From: Aphrocallistes beatrix | Lineage: Eukaryota > Porifera > Hexactinellida > Sceptrulophora > Aphrocallistidae | Reading direction: 5' to 3' | NCBI GenBank assembly: GCA_963281255.1 | Contig: OY725490.1 | Location: 4,216,001-4,280,000, forward strand | Length of the DNA: 64,000 nt | Shown: piece after piece, positions 46,949 to 58,000 of the stretch | Position numbering within the stretch: the stretch's first letter is position 1 | Layout: each line of letters starts with the position of its first letter | The notes under the pieces: model-generated | Database searches by the model: none | The model's input: the letters and a program-made list of their open reading frames with translations, nothing else | What the model was told of the DNA's origin: nothing | Position numbers and translations under genes: made by a program

Positions 46949-47443
46949 CTATTTAATTATATTAGGCTTAAAATCTGGGTTTGTATACTTTGTGAGTAAA
47001 TCAGAATATAGATCAAAACGCGAGGTCATATGAAAACCCCATTTATCCTTGATCTGTCGTATCAAATTTAGATCAATTTCTGTAACGAGAAGCCCGTCTT
47101 GTACTCGGGATAATCCAGGAGTTCTACTGCCATCAGGAGAAGACACATAACTAGAACCATAGAAATGCCCAAAATTATTATGAGCAGGCTTTCCATCCCC
47201 TGAAGTAAATTGATTTGGGTATATCTCTGTACCTATCCTATTAATAGCAGCAGTAAAAACAGAATTTGAGATAGCTGCACTTCTTGCTTCAATAGGCCAC
47301 ATTGGTTCTGATAGATCACCAACAGTTGCAGAAGGATTAAAAATGATTTCTGCTCCATTCAATGCAAAGCCCAGCCAATTGAGTGGATGATGGCGCCCAT
47401 AGCAAATGTTAATTCCAAATTTACAAAATGACGTATCAAAAAC
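46949..47443 (-). CDS. UPB1: Beta-ureidopropionase, last exon
   Basis: The enzyme (N-carbamoyl-beta-alanine amidohydrolase, a cytosolic nitrilase-superfamily enzyme) performs the third step of pyrimidine breakdown, giving beta-alanine, CO2 and ammonia. This exon gives 164 residues: [20 protein letters not shown] with the catalytic Cys in NICYGRHHP, then [50 protein letters not shown] and the C-terminus FKPNIIK. The last third of the family's roughly 385-400 residues is thus intact and unbroken. The acceptor TTTTTTAG precedes GTTTTTGAT at 47443. No earlier exon was recognised upstream (higher coordinates), where MITEs follow within 200 bp, so the preceding intron is long or the gene is broken. 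A family A element ends 171 bp beyond the stop. Confidence 0.9.
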   Translation of the reverse strand, partial: VFDTSFCKFGINICYGRHHPLNWLGFALNGAEIIFNPSATVGDLSEPMWPIEARSAAISNSVFTAAINRIGTEIYPNQFTSGDGKPAHNNFGHFYGSSYVSSPDGSRTPGLSRVQDGLLVTEIDLNLIRQIKDKWGFHMTSRFDLYSDLLTKYTNPDFKPNIIK

Positions 47444-47639
47444 CTAAAAAATGCAAAGATATTTTACGAAAAATTAACAGTATGATGCTACAATTTGGAA
47501 AACAATAAATTAAGAATTAAATACATTAGGGGTATTCATTAATGAAGACTAGCAATAACTTTGGACAAAATGGTCTGAAGTACAATTAGTTTGTATTTGC
47601 GTCGTCAAGAAGTATTATATAAAGGTTAAAGTTAACATC
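47444..47639 (-). other. Start of the UPB1 upstream intron
   Basis: AT-rich, no exon recognised; the acceptor side shows an AT-rich tract before TTTTTTAG. Confidence 0.5.
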
Positions 47640-48125
47640 CAGTGAAATTCGTTGCAACCCCGCATAACGGACACTCCGGGATATCGACCACCACGATATT
47701 ATGGACACTTTTTAATCTCATCTCTTATTTGAAAGGAAAGCCTATTAATTATTGATTCTATAATATTGAATCTGTGTATAGCGGTCACCTGCTCAACGCG
47801 GACAGCGGCCACCTCTTGTAGTCCCTTACTGACCCTAAAACTGTGTATAACGGCCATCACCTATCTATAACGGCCACTACCTGTCTATAGCGGCCACCAC
47901 CTGTCTATAACGGCCATCACCTTTTTCACCTTTTTATGTGTTTATTACAGGGCCTGTTACAAACAATAAACAAGTTTCATGTAATTACTTCAAGTAAGAG
48001 ATTTCTAAAAACTTGATATTTATTGCACTACGTTAATGCTACATTTTGGGGATTAAGACAATCACCTGTATATAACGGTCACCTGTGTATAACGGTCAAC
48101 TTTGTACAGTCCCTTAGGTGGCTTT
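47640..48125. repeat. Pogo-like MITE with ATAACGGCC tandem repeats
   Basis: GTTGCAACCCCGCATAACGG starts the region. A run of about seven units of CACCTGTCTATAACGGC, about 18-20 bp each, occupies roughly 47770-47930. The right part (ATCACCTGTATATAACGGTC) matches 3700-3790. Confidence 0.6.
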
Positions 48126-48155
48126 AGGTAGCATATATATATATATATATATATA

Positions 48156-48629
48156 CAGTGCCCGGACAAAAGTATTCGAACACCACAGAAACTGCCATAC
48201 AAATAGTGTTAAAGTGGGTCTATTCTTAAAGGAATATGTTCTCAAACTGTAAGGAATACTCTATTTATTTCAAATTCGTAAACTACACATTCTAATTACT
48301 CATAATTGATAGCCTCAGCTTAATTACTAACTCCCAAGTTAATAAATATCAACATTTGCTACTTGATGCTACTTGTCCCAAGTCACAGCCATTATATATG
48401 ATGGCGTTTAGTGACACAAAGTGGCATAGGTTCATAATTTTCAACGTAAGAATAGGTAATTGAGTTGAAACTCTCAATTATGAGTAATTAGAATGTGTAG
48501 ATTGCGAATTTGAACTATAAATAGAGTATTTTCTACTGTTTAAGGACATGTTGCTTTTTTAATAGATCTAATTTAATACTATTTGTATGGAAGTTTTCGT
48601 GGTGGTCGAATACTTTTGTCCGGGCAGTG
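48156..48629. mobile_element. Tc1-type MITE, family T
   Basis: CAGTGCCCGGACAAAAGTAT at the left, TACTTTTGTCCGGGCAGTG at the right, with TA on both sides. Its arms are inverted copies, with centre near CATTATATATGATGGCG. Confidence 0.8.
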
Positions 48630-48884
48630 TATATATATATAAGCTGCCTGACCATAAGTATTCGAACACCATATTGATTTGCATCATAAATAATACTAAA
48701 ATGGGTCTACTCATGGAGGTCAATTCATTCCGACGACGACAACCACTGAAAATCTGGAATCAAATTTGATGTCTACACACTAGAATTACTCTGTTTAGAA
48801 GTTTTCTATTGATCAATTATGCCTCAAAGTAAATTTATATCGTTTGTGCCAACTTGATCCACTTGCTCTTATTTTATATAATAG

Positions 48885-50588
48885 TCAGTTCAAAATAGGA
48901 AGCAAATAGTCCCAACCCCAAAAAATGCAAGAAATTGTTTTATTGCATTTTTCCGTCGTATCATGTCTTAGGAGTAACATACTAAAAGTTTACCGAAATC
49001 GGAATATCCGAAAGTGATTTGGCCTGACCCCGTCTTTGACCTCGGACTATAAAAATCGCCGGTTTGAAAACTGAGATTTAACCTTTCAAATGATCGTAAA
49101 TCAGTTTTTATTGTCATATTCGTCAGCATCAAATTTCCGGCAATTTGGTATATATATTGACTATATTTTGAGCAAAATCTTTTGGGCCCTCCCTAGCAAA
49201 CAGCCTAGAACGTTAAAATTCCGATCTCCAAATTTGGTGTAAACCATATCGAGTGACCCCTTCTTTTTCTCGACTATGCTAGCTGAGTACAAATTTCTAA
49301 TTATAAATATTCTAAACGTTAGTTTTAAAATTTTTATGGTTTGTAGCTGGAGGTATTCATGTATTTTTAATAGTAAACATACTCTAAATTTTTGTTTTGT
49401 CCCTTTAACTCCTATGAGATATAAGAATGGAAAATTTAGGTGGTATTGATTGATTGATTGATATGTTCACATTTCAATTTCACCTTCGGTTTCATCATCC
49501 GATGAAATATGAGAGGATTCCATCTTTAAAAGCTATGCTAGGGTATTGTCTGCACCAAACCAAGACCCAGTTGTGATATAAAGTACTGGTTTAATTTGAG
49601 ATACACTATCTCTGCAAGAAAGTGAGTGAAGCCAAAAGCTTCGTTACACCCGAAAGACTGCCAGCTACAGCCTCTGCCACGAAATTTCACTCTCTAAGGT
49701 GCTATTTCCAGGTGATGTTGTGGAAGGACATGGCTGATGGTATGGAGGTTACCGAATGGGGATGGAACTACCAATATAACAGTCTAATCCCAGTCGTGTT
49801 GGACAGTAACCCTGCACTCGAAGCACTCATCAAAATGATCCACTGTAACTGTCAACACGATGTAGTAGTCTCAGATGTTGCTACAGAAAACAAAGACTCA
49901 ACTGTTCCCAAGCATGCGGACGATGCCAAGATGACAACTGTAGCAATATGAAAGAAGGAATTGCATCGGATGATGAAACCGAGGATGAAATTGAAATGTG
50001 AACATATTAATCCATCTATTTGTTCATCTATGCCACCTAAATTTTCCATGTTTATATTTCATAGGAGTTAGAGTGACAAAACAAAAATTTATGAGTATGT
50101 TTACCGTTAAAAATATATGAATGGCACCAGCCGCAAAACATGTATTTTAAAAACCCCGTTTCTATTTATATTAAGAAATTCATACTCAGCAAGCATAGCC
50201 GAGAAAAAACAAGGGGTCACTCAATATGGTTCACACAAAATTTGGAGATCGGAATTTTTACATTCCAGGTTGTTGCTAGGGGGTCACAAACTTCTTTGCT
50301 CAAAATATAATCAATATACGTAATATATATCTCAATTTGCCGCAGATTTGATGCTGAGCACGAATATGACAACAAAAACTGGTTTGCAATCACTTGAAAT
50401 GTTAAATCTCCGTTTTCCTAACTGGTCATTTTATAGTCTGGGGTCAACGACAGGGTCGTGCCAAATCACTTTCGGATACTCCGATTTCGGGAAACTTTAG
50501 TATGTTACTCCTAAGACATGATACAATGGAAAAATGGAATAAAACAATTTCTTGCAATTTTTGGGGTCATGCATCGATATTTACCTGA
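48885..50588. mobile_element. Long-inverted-repeat element (MULE-like) with a captured gene fragment
   Basis: The arms are 48885-49527 and 49954-50588, roughly 640 bp and inverted (by eye near 88-90% identical: ATCATGTCTTAGGAGTAACA appears in both). The outer ends read TCAGTTC and rc TCAGGTA. TATAATAG is present immediately outside both ends (48877-48884, 50590-50597, with one extra C at the right), an 8- to 9-bp target duplication. The spacer 49528-49953 and the start of the right arm hold a CXC-like coding fragment. Long TIRs, 9-bp-like duplication and gene capture fit a Pack-MULE (inference). Confidence 0.8.
49595..50001 (+). pseudogene. Captured fragment of a CXC-like cysteine-rich protein gene
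   Basis: The frame from 49595 reads LPATASATKFHSLRCYFQV, then EWGWNYQYNSLIPVV, then IKMIHCNC. After about 49867 the next frame reads CSSLRCCYRKQRLNCSQACG followed by RCQDDNCSN and an acidic tail to TGA at 49999-50001. One inserted or lost base separates the two parts, so the original frame continued into a CNC..C...C.C....L.C..AC..C motif. This is the pattern of a widespread animal protein, often retroelement-associated, that ends in a CXC-type cysteine cluster. The last 48 bp are also present, inverted, in the left arm (49480-49527). Confidence 0.75.
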
Positions 50589-50753
50589 CTATAATAGTAA
50601 TGGCAAGTGGAAAGTGGTACAGGGTGACACCGTTGGTAGGAATTGCGCTTTAGAAAGGATTAATATATGGAAAGCTTCTAAACAGAGTAATTCAAGTGTT
50701 CGGATTTCGAATTTGATGTTAGATCTTCAGTAACTGTCGTGGTTTGGATGAAT

Positions 50754-50756
<3 letters not shown>

Positions 50757-50828
<72 letters not shown>
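50757..50828. repeat. (TA)n microsatellite
   Basis: About 36 TA units in a row. Confidence 0.95.
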
Positions 50829-50831
<3 letters not shown>

Positions 50832-51282
50832 TACCCGGAAAAAAGTATTTGCACACTTCATCATCTCACGTACATTTAATACTAAATGAGTCTATTCATG
50901 AAGATTAAAACTCCGAAACGGCAAGTGATATAACTAACCGGGTTTCAGATTCGAAATCTTTGCATTCGATTTATTTATTGTAGGATTTTCTAATCAATTA
51001 TTAATTCCGAATGTTTTCAAATTATCAACCACTGCCACCGTGTGCCACATATGTCTCTTTTTATCACCTCTTGTGTCACAGGATGATAACTTTACTCATT
51101 GGGTTGAGCAATTTATTAGAAATCTTCAACTATTACTAATTCGAATGCGAAGATTTTGAATCTTAAATCAGACTCTTAATAGCACTTAGAGTTTGATTAC
51201 TTTTTCCTTCATGAAAAGATTCAATTTAGTACTATTTGTATGGGGAATAATGTAGTGTCCAAATACTTTTGTCCGGTTAGTG
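50829..51282. mobile_element. Tc1-type MITE, family T (CACTACCCGG subfamily)
   Basis: Ends CACTACCCGGAAAAAAGTAT and TACTTTTGTCCGGTTAGTG with TA on both sides. Arms inverted. Confidence 0.8.
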
Positions 51283-51293
51283 TATATAGTATA

Positions 51294-52025
51294 CTGCCTG
51301 GACGAAAGTATTCATTCGTATACCCCTAATTATCCATACAAATAGTTATAATACTGATTTATTTAGCGTTTCAAGAATATTTAATTTGTGAGAGGTACAC
51401 TTAATTTGACTTCAAATTCCAATTCTCCACATTCAAATTACCCACTTTATAAGTTTTCACCTTAATTACTCTTCTTCAAGATTATGCATTTTCAGCAATT
51501 GCTTTCTCATGTCACATGTCACAAGTGATCACCATTGTATATGATGGCATTGGTGGTGTGAGGTGGCACAGTTTGAAATTTTTTAACCTTGTGGAAGTGT
51601 AAACAATTTGAAATATTAAATAGTGAGTAATTCGAATATTGAGAAATCGAAGTTGTAGTTAAATTAAGCGCAATTCTTACCAATTAAATACCTTAGTTAT
51701 TGTAGGATATTTCTAATAAATTACTAATTCCCAATTATTTCAAATTATCAATCACTGCCACCTTGTGCTACATATGTCCCTTTTATCACTATACATGATG
51801 GTGATGTACTACCCCTTGTGCCACAGGTTGATACTTTTACTCATTGGGTTGAGCCATTTGTTAGAAATCTTCAACTATTACTAGTTCGAATGTGAAGATT
51901 TCGAATCTTAAATCATACTCTTAATAGCTCTTAGAGTTTGAATACTTTTCTCTTCATGAAAAGATCAATTTAGTACTTTTGTATGGGGAAGAATATAGTG
52001 TACAAATACTTTTGTCTGGTTAGAG
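51294..52025. mobile_element. Chimeric Tc1-type MITE, family T
   Basis: The left part matches the 13635-14086 subfamily (CTGCCTGGACGAAAGTATTC, GATTTATTTAGCG), while the right part from about 51690 matches the 50829-51282 subfamily, including the TTTTGTCTGGTTAG end. Two MITEs appear fused. Confidence 0.7.
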
Positions 52026-52640
52026 TATATCAGGGATTGGTTAGCATCTTCAGACTTATTCACATCACTCACGAAATTTCTTCTTATGTGCAAGACAATT
52101 AAAATTTACTACCGACATATACAATATATACAAGTGCTTAAATCTGTAATCAAAATGTGTGTTATCATCATTATATTGTGCACAAGCTATAATGACGAAT
52201 ATTTTAACCAATTTTCTTGCATGCTTTGCACAGCCATAATAACAGTATTAATGTGTATTTAGCGTAGGAAATCTCACTTTGAACCAGTTGTTGAAAAAAA
52301 CGTGTGGAAATATTCATTGGAATGTGCACATATGCCTGCGTTGCCAGGGAAACATAATCTGAATAACTTGGGCTATATCTCAATAACTGTAAGTGCTAAA
52401 CACTAATAAGTGATGTCATATGATAATGAGCGACTTCTTATTCACTAGTAATAATATAATTTAAACAATTTGAGGAGTACATTAGGCCCTCGATTATCTG
52501 AACAGTTCGAGCACCATGTCAATGAATAACTTAATTTATGTATTTCTTTGTTCATAACACCGTTTAATCAATCAAATTACAGGGGAAATACTATTGATCC
52601 GAATTCATCTCAATATTCATTGAACCATACCATAGCATAC
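52026..52640. other. No gene recognised
   Basis: AT-rich. The stretch CCCTCGATTATCTGAACAGTTCGAG near 52487 is a worn pogo-like terminus. Nothing coding. Confidence 0.4.
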
Positions 52641-52880
52641 TACATATTAGCCCTCACAGTAACTTGCGGATTTGGGCTAGGGATGCGGTAGAAGATGGTT
52701 GAACTAATACATGATATGCCTTAGATTATTAACCGCACACAATAGAACTTAAGAATGTAATACCAGCATGTATAAATATTGTATCAAAGTACTCATATCC
52801 GTTGTTAAAATTTAGATTAGTCATCATATGAGTGTGCAAAAGGTTATATTTGTGACAAATTTAGTGATTTTCAGAAGTCG
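52640..52880 (+). mobile_element. Family D foldback, left arm only
   Basis: CTTGCGGATTTGGGCTAGGG and TATAAATATTGTATCAAAGTAC match the left arm of 41858-43339; the right arm is replaced by family C sequence. Confidence 0.55.
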
Positions 52881-53027
52881 GTTAAAATACATTTCAGATG
52901 AGAAAGAAAATGATACACTTATCATCAAAAAATGATGACTCATCATTCTGTTATGAGGTCATCACTACGCGTCAAAAATTAAATTGACAAATTTTTATCT
53001 GAGCGATATCGATTATAACATTAAGAC
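52881..53027 (-). mobile_element. Family C fragment
   Basis: ATCATCAAAAAATGATGACT and GATATCGATTATAACATTAAG match family C in reverse. The hAT at 53028 starts inside it. Confidence 0.55.
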
Positions 53028-55222
53028 CAGTGGTTCTCAAACTGGGTACGCGTATCCCTGGGGGGTACGCCGATGTTTAACCAAATAATACAAGTATAAA
53101 TTCTGTAATAATAAATTTCGCTTCACTCTATCATATCAACAGACCAGCACATACAAAGTAAATTCATGCCATATAGCTAAAATATATCGGTTGCAATGGT
53201 TTCATCAATAATTATAATTATTAGTTATCACCTGAACATCCAATGGTTTAAAGTTATGCTACAAGGATTCCATTATATCTACATATGTGTCACCCCATAT
53301 CGATTTGCATATCACACCTACCCGTGTATCGTAGTGTTTTTATAAAACGGATATACTTGATTGAACAAGTATTTCTTTGAGACCTTGACATTATAAACAA
53401 ATTCATATGGAATCTGCTAAGAAACGGAAGTATAATGAAGATTATATCAAATACGGATTTACATCCATACTTAAAGAGGGACAGGAAATACCACAATGTG
53501 TAGTATGTTATAAGGTGTTATCTGAGGGCTCGATGACACCAAGTTTTCTAAAACGCCATTTAAGCGGATGCTGCCCTGATCTTGCAGATAAAGATATCGA
53601 TTACTTTAAACACAAAGAGGTCGGAGTAACGCGAATTCGTCTCGATCAAAGAGGGCAATTCAGGCAACAAACTCAAGCAGGTCTTCGTGCCTCGTACATG
53701 GTGGTTTTGCGCATCGTTCATAAAATAAAGCACATACGATTGCAGAAAATATTATACTCCCCTGTTGCAAGGACATCGTGCATTGCATTTTGGGAGATAG
53801 TGCTGAAAAGAAACTCGCCTCTCTGCCTCTCCAAAGACACTATTAACCGCCGAATTAGAGATATGGCAGATGACGTTGAGCAGCAGGTAGTTGCTGAGAT
53901 TCTGGGAGCCCCGTTGAACCTTTTTGCAATTCAACTTGGCGAGTCAACGGTCGTTTCTAGTTGTGCACAACTATTGGTATTTGCACGGTACATCAAAAAC
54001 GGGGACTTCCTGGAAGAGTTTCTATTTTGTTATTGCTTGGGGATAACTACTAAAGGAGAAGATATATTCCAGCAGGTCTCTGATTATTTCGAAAGAATGG
54101 GACTATCCTGGAGGAATATTTCTTCTTGCACAACAGATGGTGCACCTGCTATGCTTGGAATTCATCCGGGATTTCCAGCTCGAGTAAAGAGTGTCAATCC
54201 AGTTTCGAATCACTATCACTGTATGATACACCGATATGCTCTTGCATTTCAAACTTGTTCTTGACGACAATGTAACCATGATCAAGTTAATCAAGTCCAG
54301 TGCTCTGAATACATGTGTGTTTCGCCGATTGTGCCAAGAAATAGATATTGACCATGAGAATTTGCAGGTCTATACTGAAGTTCGTTGGATGCCACGAGGG
54401 AACATGCACTCTCGAGTAAGTTCACTGAAAAACCAATTGCTTGAATACTTTGAACGCGATCGGAAAGGGTCAAAATTATTCTTCAGCGAACTCTCACAGA
54501 TAAAGAATAGCCGAAAAAACTCTCCTACTTAAATGATATCTTCACGCGCATCAACTTGCTCAACAAGGCCCTCCAAGGACGGTTTACTACCATGATTGAT
54601 TTTGTGGACAAAGATTCGGGCATTTATTATGAAATTAGAACTCTCGGAAGCTAAAGTAAGCGTGGGAAAGTTTTTTGAATTTTTTGAAAACTTGTCAGCA
54701 GCACTTGGAAATGGGGACACTACAGATCAGAGTATATGTGCTCTAGTAAAGGCTCATCTCTCCGCATTGCGTATTGAATTTCAGAATTAATTCCAAGATC
54801 AGAGCGATCTGGACATAAAAATGATTCGAAATCAATTTAGCTTCGAAATAAGTTTTATATCAGACAGAGTCCAAAAGGAATTTGTTGAATTAATCAATGA
54901 TTCAATTGCCCGAGATAAATTTGAAACACTCGCACTCACCAAGTTCTGGTGCGAAATGAGCGTGATATATCGCAACGTGACTGAAATAGCAGTAAAACTC
55001 TTCTTGAAGTTTTCCAGCACTTACCTTTGTGAGAAAGGATTTTCATCGCTCTTTCTAATTAAGAACAAATTTCGAGCGCGGAAATCAGTTGAAGCTGATC
55101 ACCGTCTGGCCCTTACAAAAATTGTGTCACAAATTGAAAGCCTAGTGTGCAAAATGCAAGCACATCCACCTCATATTGATAGATATAACACAAAATTAAT
55201 TAATGAGAAGAAATTGTACTAA
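53028..55222 (+). mobile_element. ZBED-type hAT element, 3' end lost
   Basis: Starts CAGTGGTTCTCAAACTGGG followed by GGGGGGTACGC, the terminus typical of ZBED/Charlie hATs. The right terminus is missing; a Tc1-type MITE adjoins the C-terminal codons. Confidence 0.75.
53407..55222 (+). pseudogene. ZBED5/SCAND3-like hAT transposase
   Basis: The N-terminus KKRKYNEDYIKYGF leads into a BED-like zinc finger with CVVC and KRHLSGCCPD. Then LSKDTINRRIRDM, IQLGESTVVSSCAQLLVFAR (the catalytic LDEST is LGEST here), TTKGEDIF, CTTDGAPAMLG and CMIHR. After a frameshift near 54260 comes LQVYTEVRWMPRG. A second change near 54530 leads to SVGKFFEF. A TAA follows near 54787, then the C-terminal hAT dimerisation part EKGFSSLFLIKNKFRARKS and LALTKI. 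The final stop lies in MITE sequence. The frame is broken in at least three places, and a catalytic Asp is replaced, so it is inactive. Confidence 0.8.
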
Positions 55223-55641
55223 AATGGGTCTATTCATGAAGAGGAATACTTCTAAACAGTATGGGATACAGCTAATCGGATTCCACAATCGAATAATGAG
55301 CATTCGAATTAGTCACAGTTGATTTTTCTGACTAATCAGTAATTCCATACTTTTTGTAATTATCAATTAGTGCCACCTTATGCCACATACGTCCATTAAC
55401 CACTATACATGATGACAATGAATAACTTATGGTGGCACTGGCTGATAAGATTTTCTTTGAGTTTAGTCATTTATTAATTATGTTCAACTATGACCAATTC
55501 GAATGTGTAGATTTCGAATCTGAAATCAGATTTTTAGTATCTCTTTGAATTTGAACGTATTCCCCTTCATGAAAAAATAAAATATTTTGTACTATTTGTA
55601 TGGAAAGAATCAAGTGTTCAAATACTTTTGTCCGGTTGGTG
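55213..55641. mobile_element. Tc1-type MITE, family T, left end missing
   Basis: Begins internally (ACTAAAATGGGTCTATTCAT) at the end of the hAT ORF and ends TACTTTTGTCCGGTTGGTG before a TA. Confidence 0.7.
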
Positions 55642-56011
55642 TATATGTTGCAGTTCAGGTGTGAGTTCGTCTAAGCGTACTTGAACCTGTCTAAGTACAC
55701 TTAGACTAGAGTAGCTAGTCTAAGTACATTTGACTAGTTCAAATTTGAATGGTATTAAACTGCTAAAATTAACTAAAATTAACAAGTTATGTTGATTAAG
55801 ATAGTATAAGTCATGGTATTAATTAGTCTGTTTTAAAATCAGCTGCTTGTTAGTATTAGTTTCATCTTTATAATCTTATGCTTAATTAACCATCCTGAAT
55901 ATACGTAGGTGGTCCTATTAGTTGAAATATATGACTAGAATCACATTGATTGATTTAACTCCTAATTTATTTCATTGTTCAAACCAAAATGTTCACCTTT
56001 ATCCAATTACT
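55642..56011. other. Spacer with a small palindrome
   Basis: CTAAGTACACTTAGACTAGA and TAGTCTAAGTACATTTGACT near 55690-55735 form a short imperfect hairpin. Nothing coding. Confidence 0.4.
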
Positions 56012-57266
56012 TAGGTCATTTCAAAAGTACTGATCACTATTGATTTTTGACAGCTAGTGTATATCGAATGTACCAATTAATATAATCCAGATAGCATGAC
56101 CCATTCTCTCCTAATATCTAAAAGAATTTTTAAGATAGCATAAGTATTTTTCTTGTAATCATCATTTCAATCTTGTCAGTTTTGGCTACTTATACATTTA
56201 TGGCTTCAAAATCGTCAATTATTGAGCAAGAGCAAAGGGCATATATCAAGTTTCGTTCACTGCTAAAAGATTCGAACAAGTACATCCACAATGATCTCGT
56301 GGAAGTTTGTGGAGATCAAGCACTTGCTTATTCCACGGTTAGAAGATGGGCTCGACTATTTCGAGAGTGAAGAGACAGCATTGAAGATGAGCCTCGGACT
56401 GGTAGGCCTAAATCTGCAACCTGTGAACCCTCAATTGAGTTGGTTGGTGAATTTCTTCGAAATGACCCTTGCTGCACTATTGAAGAGATTTCTTAGTATA
56501 CGGATATCTCAACGGGAAGTATTTACCGCATTCTGAAGGAAGATCTCGGAGTAAGGAAGGTTTGCGCTCGGCGGGTGCCGTATTTGCTGTCAGAGGCCCG
56601 GATGAAACAGAGGGTAGAATGTTGTGAAAATCTTCTACACTACGTAAAATTTGATGCAAGGCGACTCTATGAGATAGTAACCATAGATGAAACTTGGATT
56701 TACTATTCAGAACCTAAATCCAAGGAAAAATCTAAGTGTTGGCTGCATCCGGCCGAAACCCGACCTAAAAGACCGCGTCCAGATTTCCGTGCCAAGAAGG
56801 TAATGTACGCAATTGCATTTGACGCCTACGGCCCAGTTGCTCAAGTTTGTGTTCCGAAGGGCCAGGTTGTTACTGGAGACTTTTATTGCACTAATGTGCT
56901 CGCAGAAATCAGTAAACACTACACAGAGCGTCGGCCGAGAACTGGTCCTCGTGGAATAAAACTTCTACATGACAATGCCAGTAGCCATAAAACTAAACAA
57001 GTCGCCGCATACATCAAGAATATAGAGATGAAAACACTGAATCACCCTCCCTATTCCACAGACCTAAGTCCTTGAATATGTTCATAAGTACCTGAAATCG
57101 ATCCCACAGACGGAGTATAAAAAGTCATTTCGCTGCTGGGTAGACCGTCTAAAGGAGTGTATTCGCGTCAAGGGAGACTATTTCGAGAATATGCAATTAA
57201 ATCACACATCAGTCGTTGCTTAATATCAAATTGGTGGGGGGTGATCAGTACTTTTGAAATGACCTA
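56012..57266 (+). mobile_element. Mariner element
   Basis: Ends AGGTCATTTCAAAAGTACTG (left) and CAGTACTTTTGAAATGACCT (right) are perfect inverted repeats flanked by TA. Confidence 0.9.
56200..57213 (+). pseudogene. Mariner transposase with two stops and a 3' deletion
   Basis: One frame runs from the ATG at 56200 (MASKSSIIEQEQRAYIK) to 57075, broken only by TGA at 56368 and TAG at 56494. It shows the HTH region (STVRRWARLF; DEPRTGRP), the first catalytic Asp in IDETWIYY, and the second in LLHDNASSHK. After YSTDLSP a deletion removes the third catalytic Asp (normally in xDxWLF), then the C-terminus resumes in another frame (WVDRLKECIRVKGDYFENM). The deletion alone makes it inactive; the small number of other lesions suggests it is young. 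Confidence 0.85.
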
Positions 57267-57328
57267 AGTAATATATTGTTTCCACGTTTCTACTTATAAA
57301 TATTCCCGAACATTTTAATTGGATTCGT

Positions 57329-58000
57329 TTGAATGCTTGTTTTACTATCGTACAATATCAAATTTCACGCATTCTTTGTTTTAGGGGAAAAGCTAACGGA
57401 TTAAATAAACGTGTAATTGCTGTAGAGGACATTATTGAAACTTTAAAACGAATCCATATAGAAATGGATCACTGGGGAAGTGATGAACTCTATGCACGAA
57501 TATCGCAGGTGTTTTACGACATCACTAAACATATATGCCAAATATTCGTTTTAGATTGTGACTTTTGCCAACTAAAATAAGCTAAGAAACCTCTTAAGTC
57601 TTTGGTCGTTAAGCCCATCGCTGCTTCTTCATACTTACCCCGTGCTCAAGTGGATTTAGTTTACTTTTCGACTACTTTTCAGGAGGAAAATTTTCCTTAT
57701 AAATGACTGCTTGTTTATTAGGATAATTTCGCCAAGTTTGTGAGGATAAGCGCTCTTAAAACTAAGACAGCTGAAGAGGTATCTGATATTTTGCTGGACA
57801 TATTCTTAGACATGGGTGCTCACATTTTATTGCAGAGAATTTAAAATGAATCATTGTTCAATACTCTAAATCAGTACTGGTCTTCTTCAAAAATTATCTA
57901 TGGGAAACATCAACATCCTCAAACTCAATGCTCGGTGAGAGTGCAAACAAGGACATCAAGAGACATTTCACCGCTTTGCATTATGAGCGGCAATCAAGTT
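57329..58000 (+). pseudogene. KRBA2-like integrase fragment (second copy)
   Basis: The zinc-binding motif IHIEMDHWGSDELYARISQV followed by DCDFC gives the H-H-C-C pattern. After a stop at 57580 the core continues: PRAQVDLVYF, DNFAKFVRISALKTKTAEEV, LDIFLDMGAH, then degenerates. It differs enough from 39594-40335 to be an independent insertion. The upstream end shows TTAGGGGAAAAGCTAACG with a potential splice acceptor-like ATTTTAG, but no exon was identified. Confidence 0.6.

Larger units (their letters stand above)
48643..50757. mobile_element. Tc1-type MITE, family T, split by a long-inverted-repeat element
   Basis: CTGCCTGACCATAAGTATTC starts it. The left half runs to 48884 and resumes at 50590; the right half ends without its terminus at a TA run. 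Confidence 0.7.

Noticed and set aside
54529..54720. Minus-strand ORFs over the ZBED hAT (also 53752-53934 and 54832-55020)
   Set aside because: Antisense shadows of the transposase.
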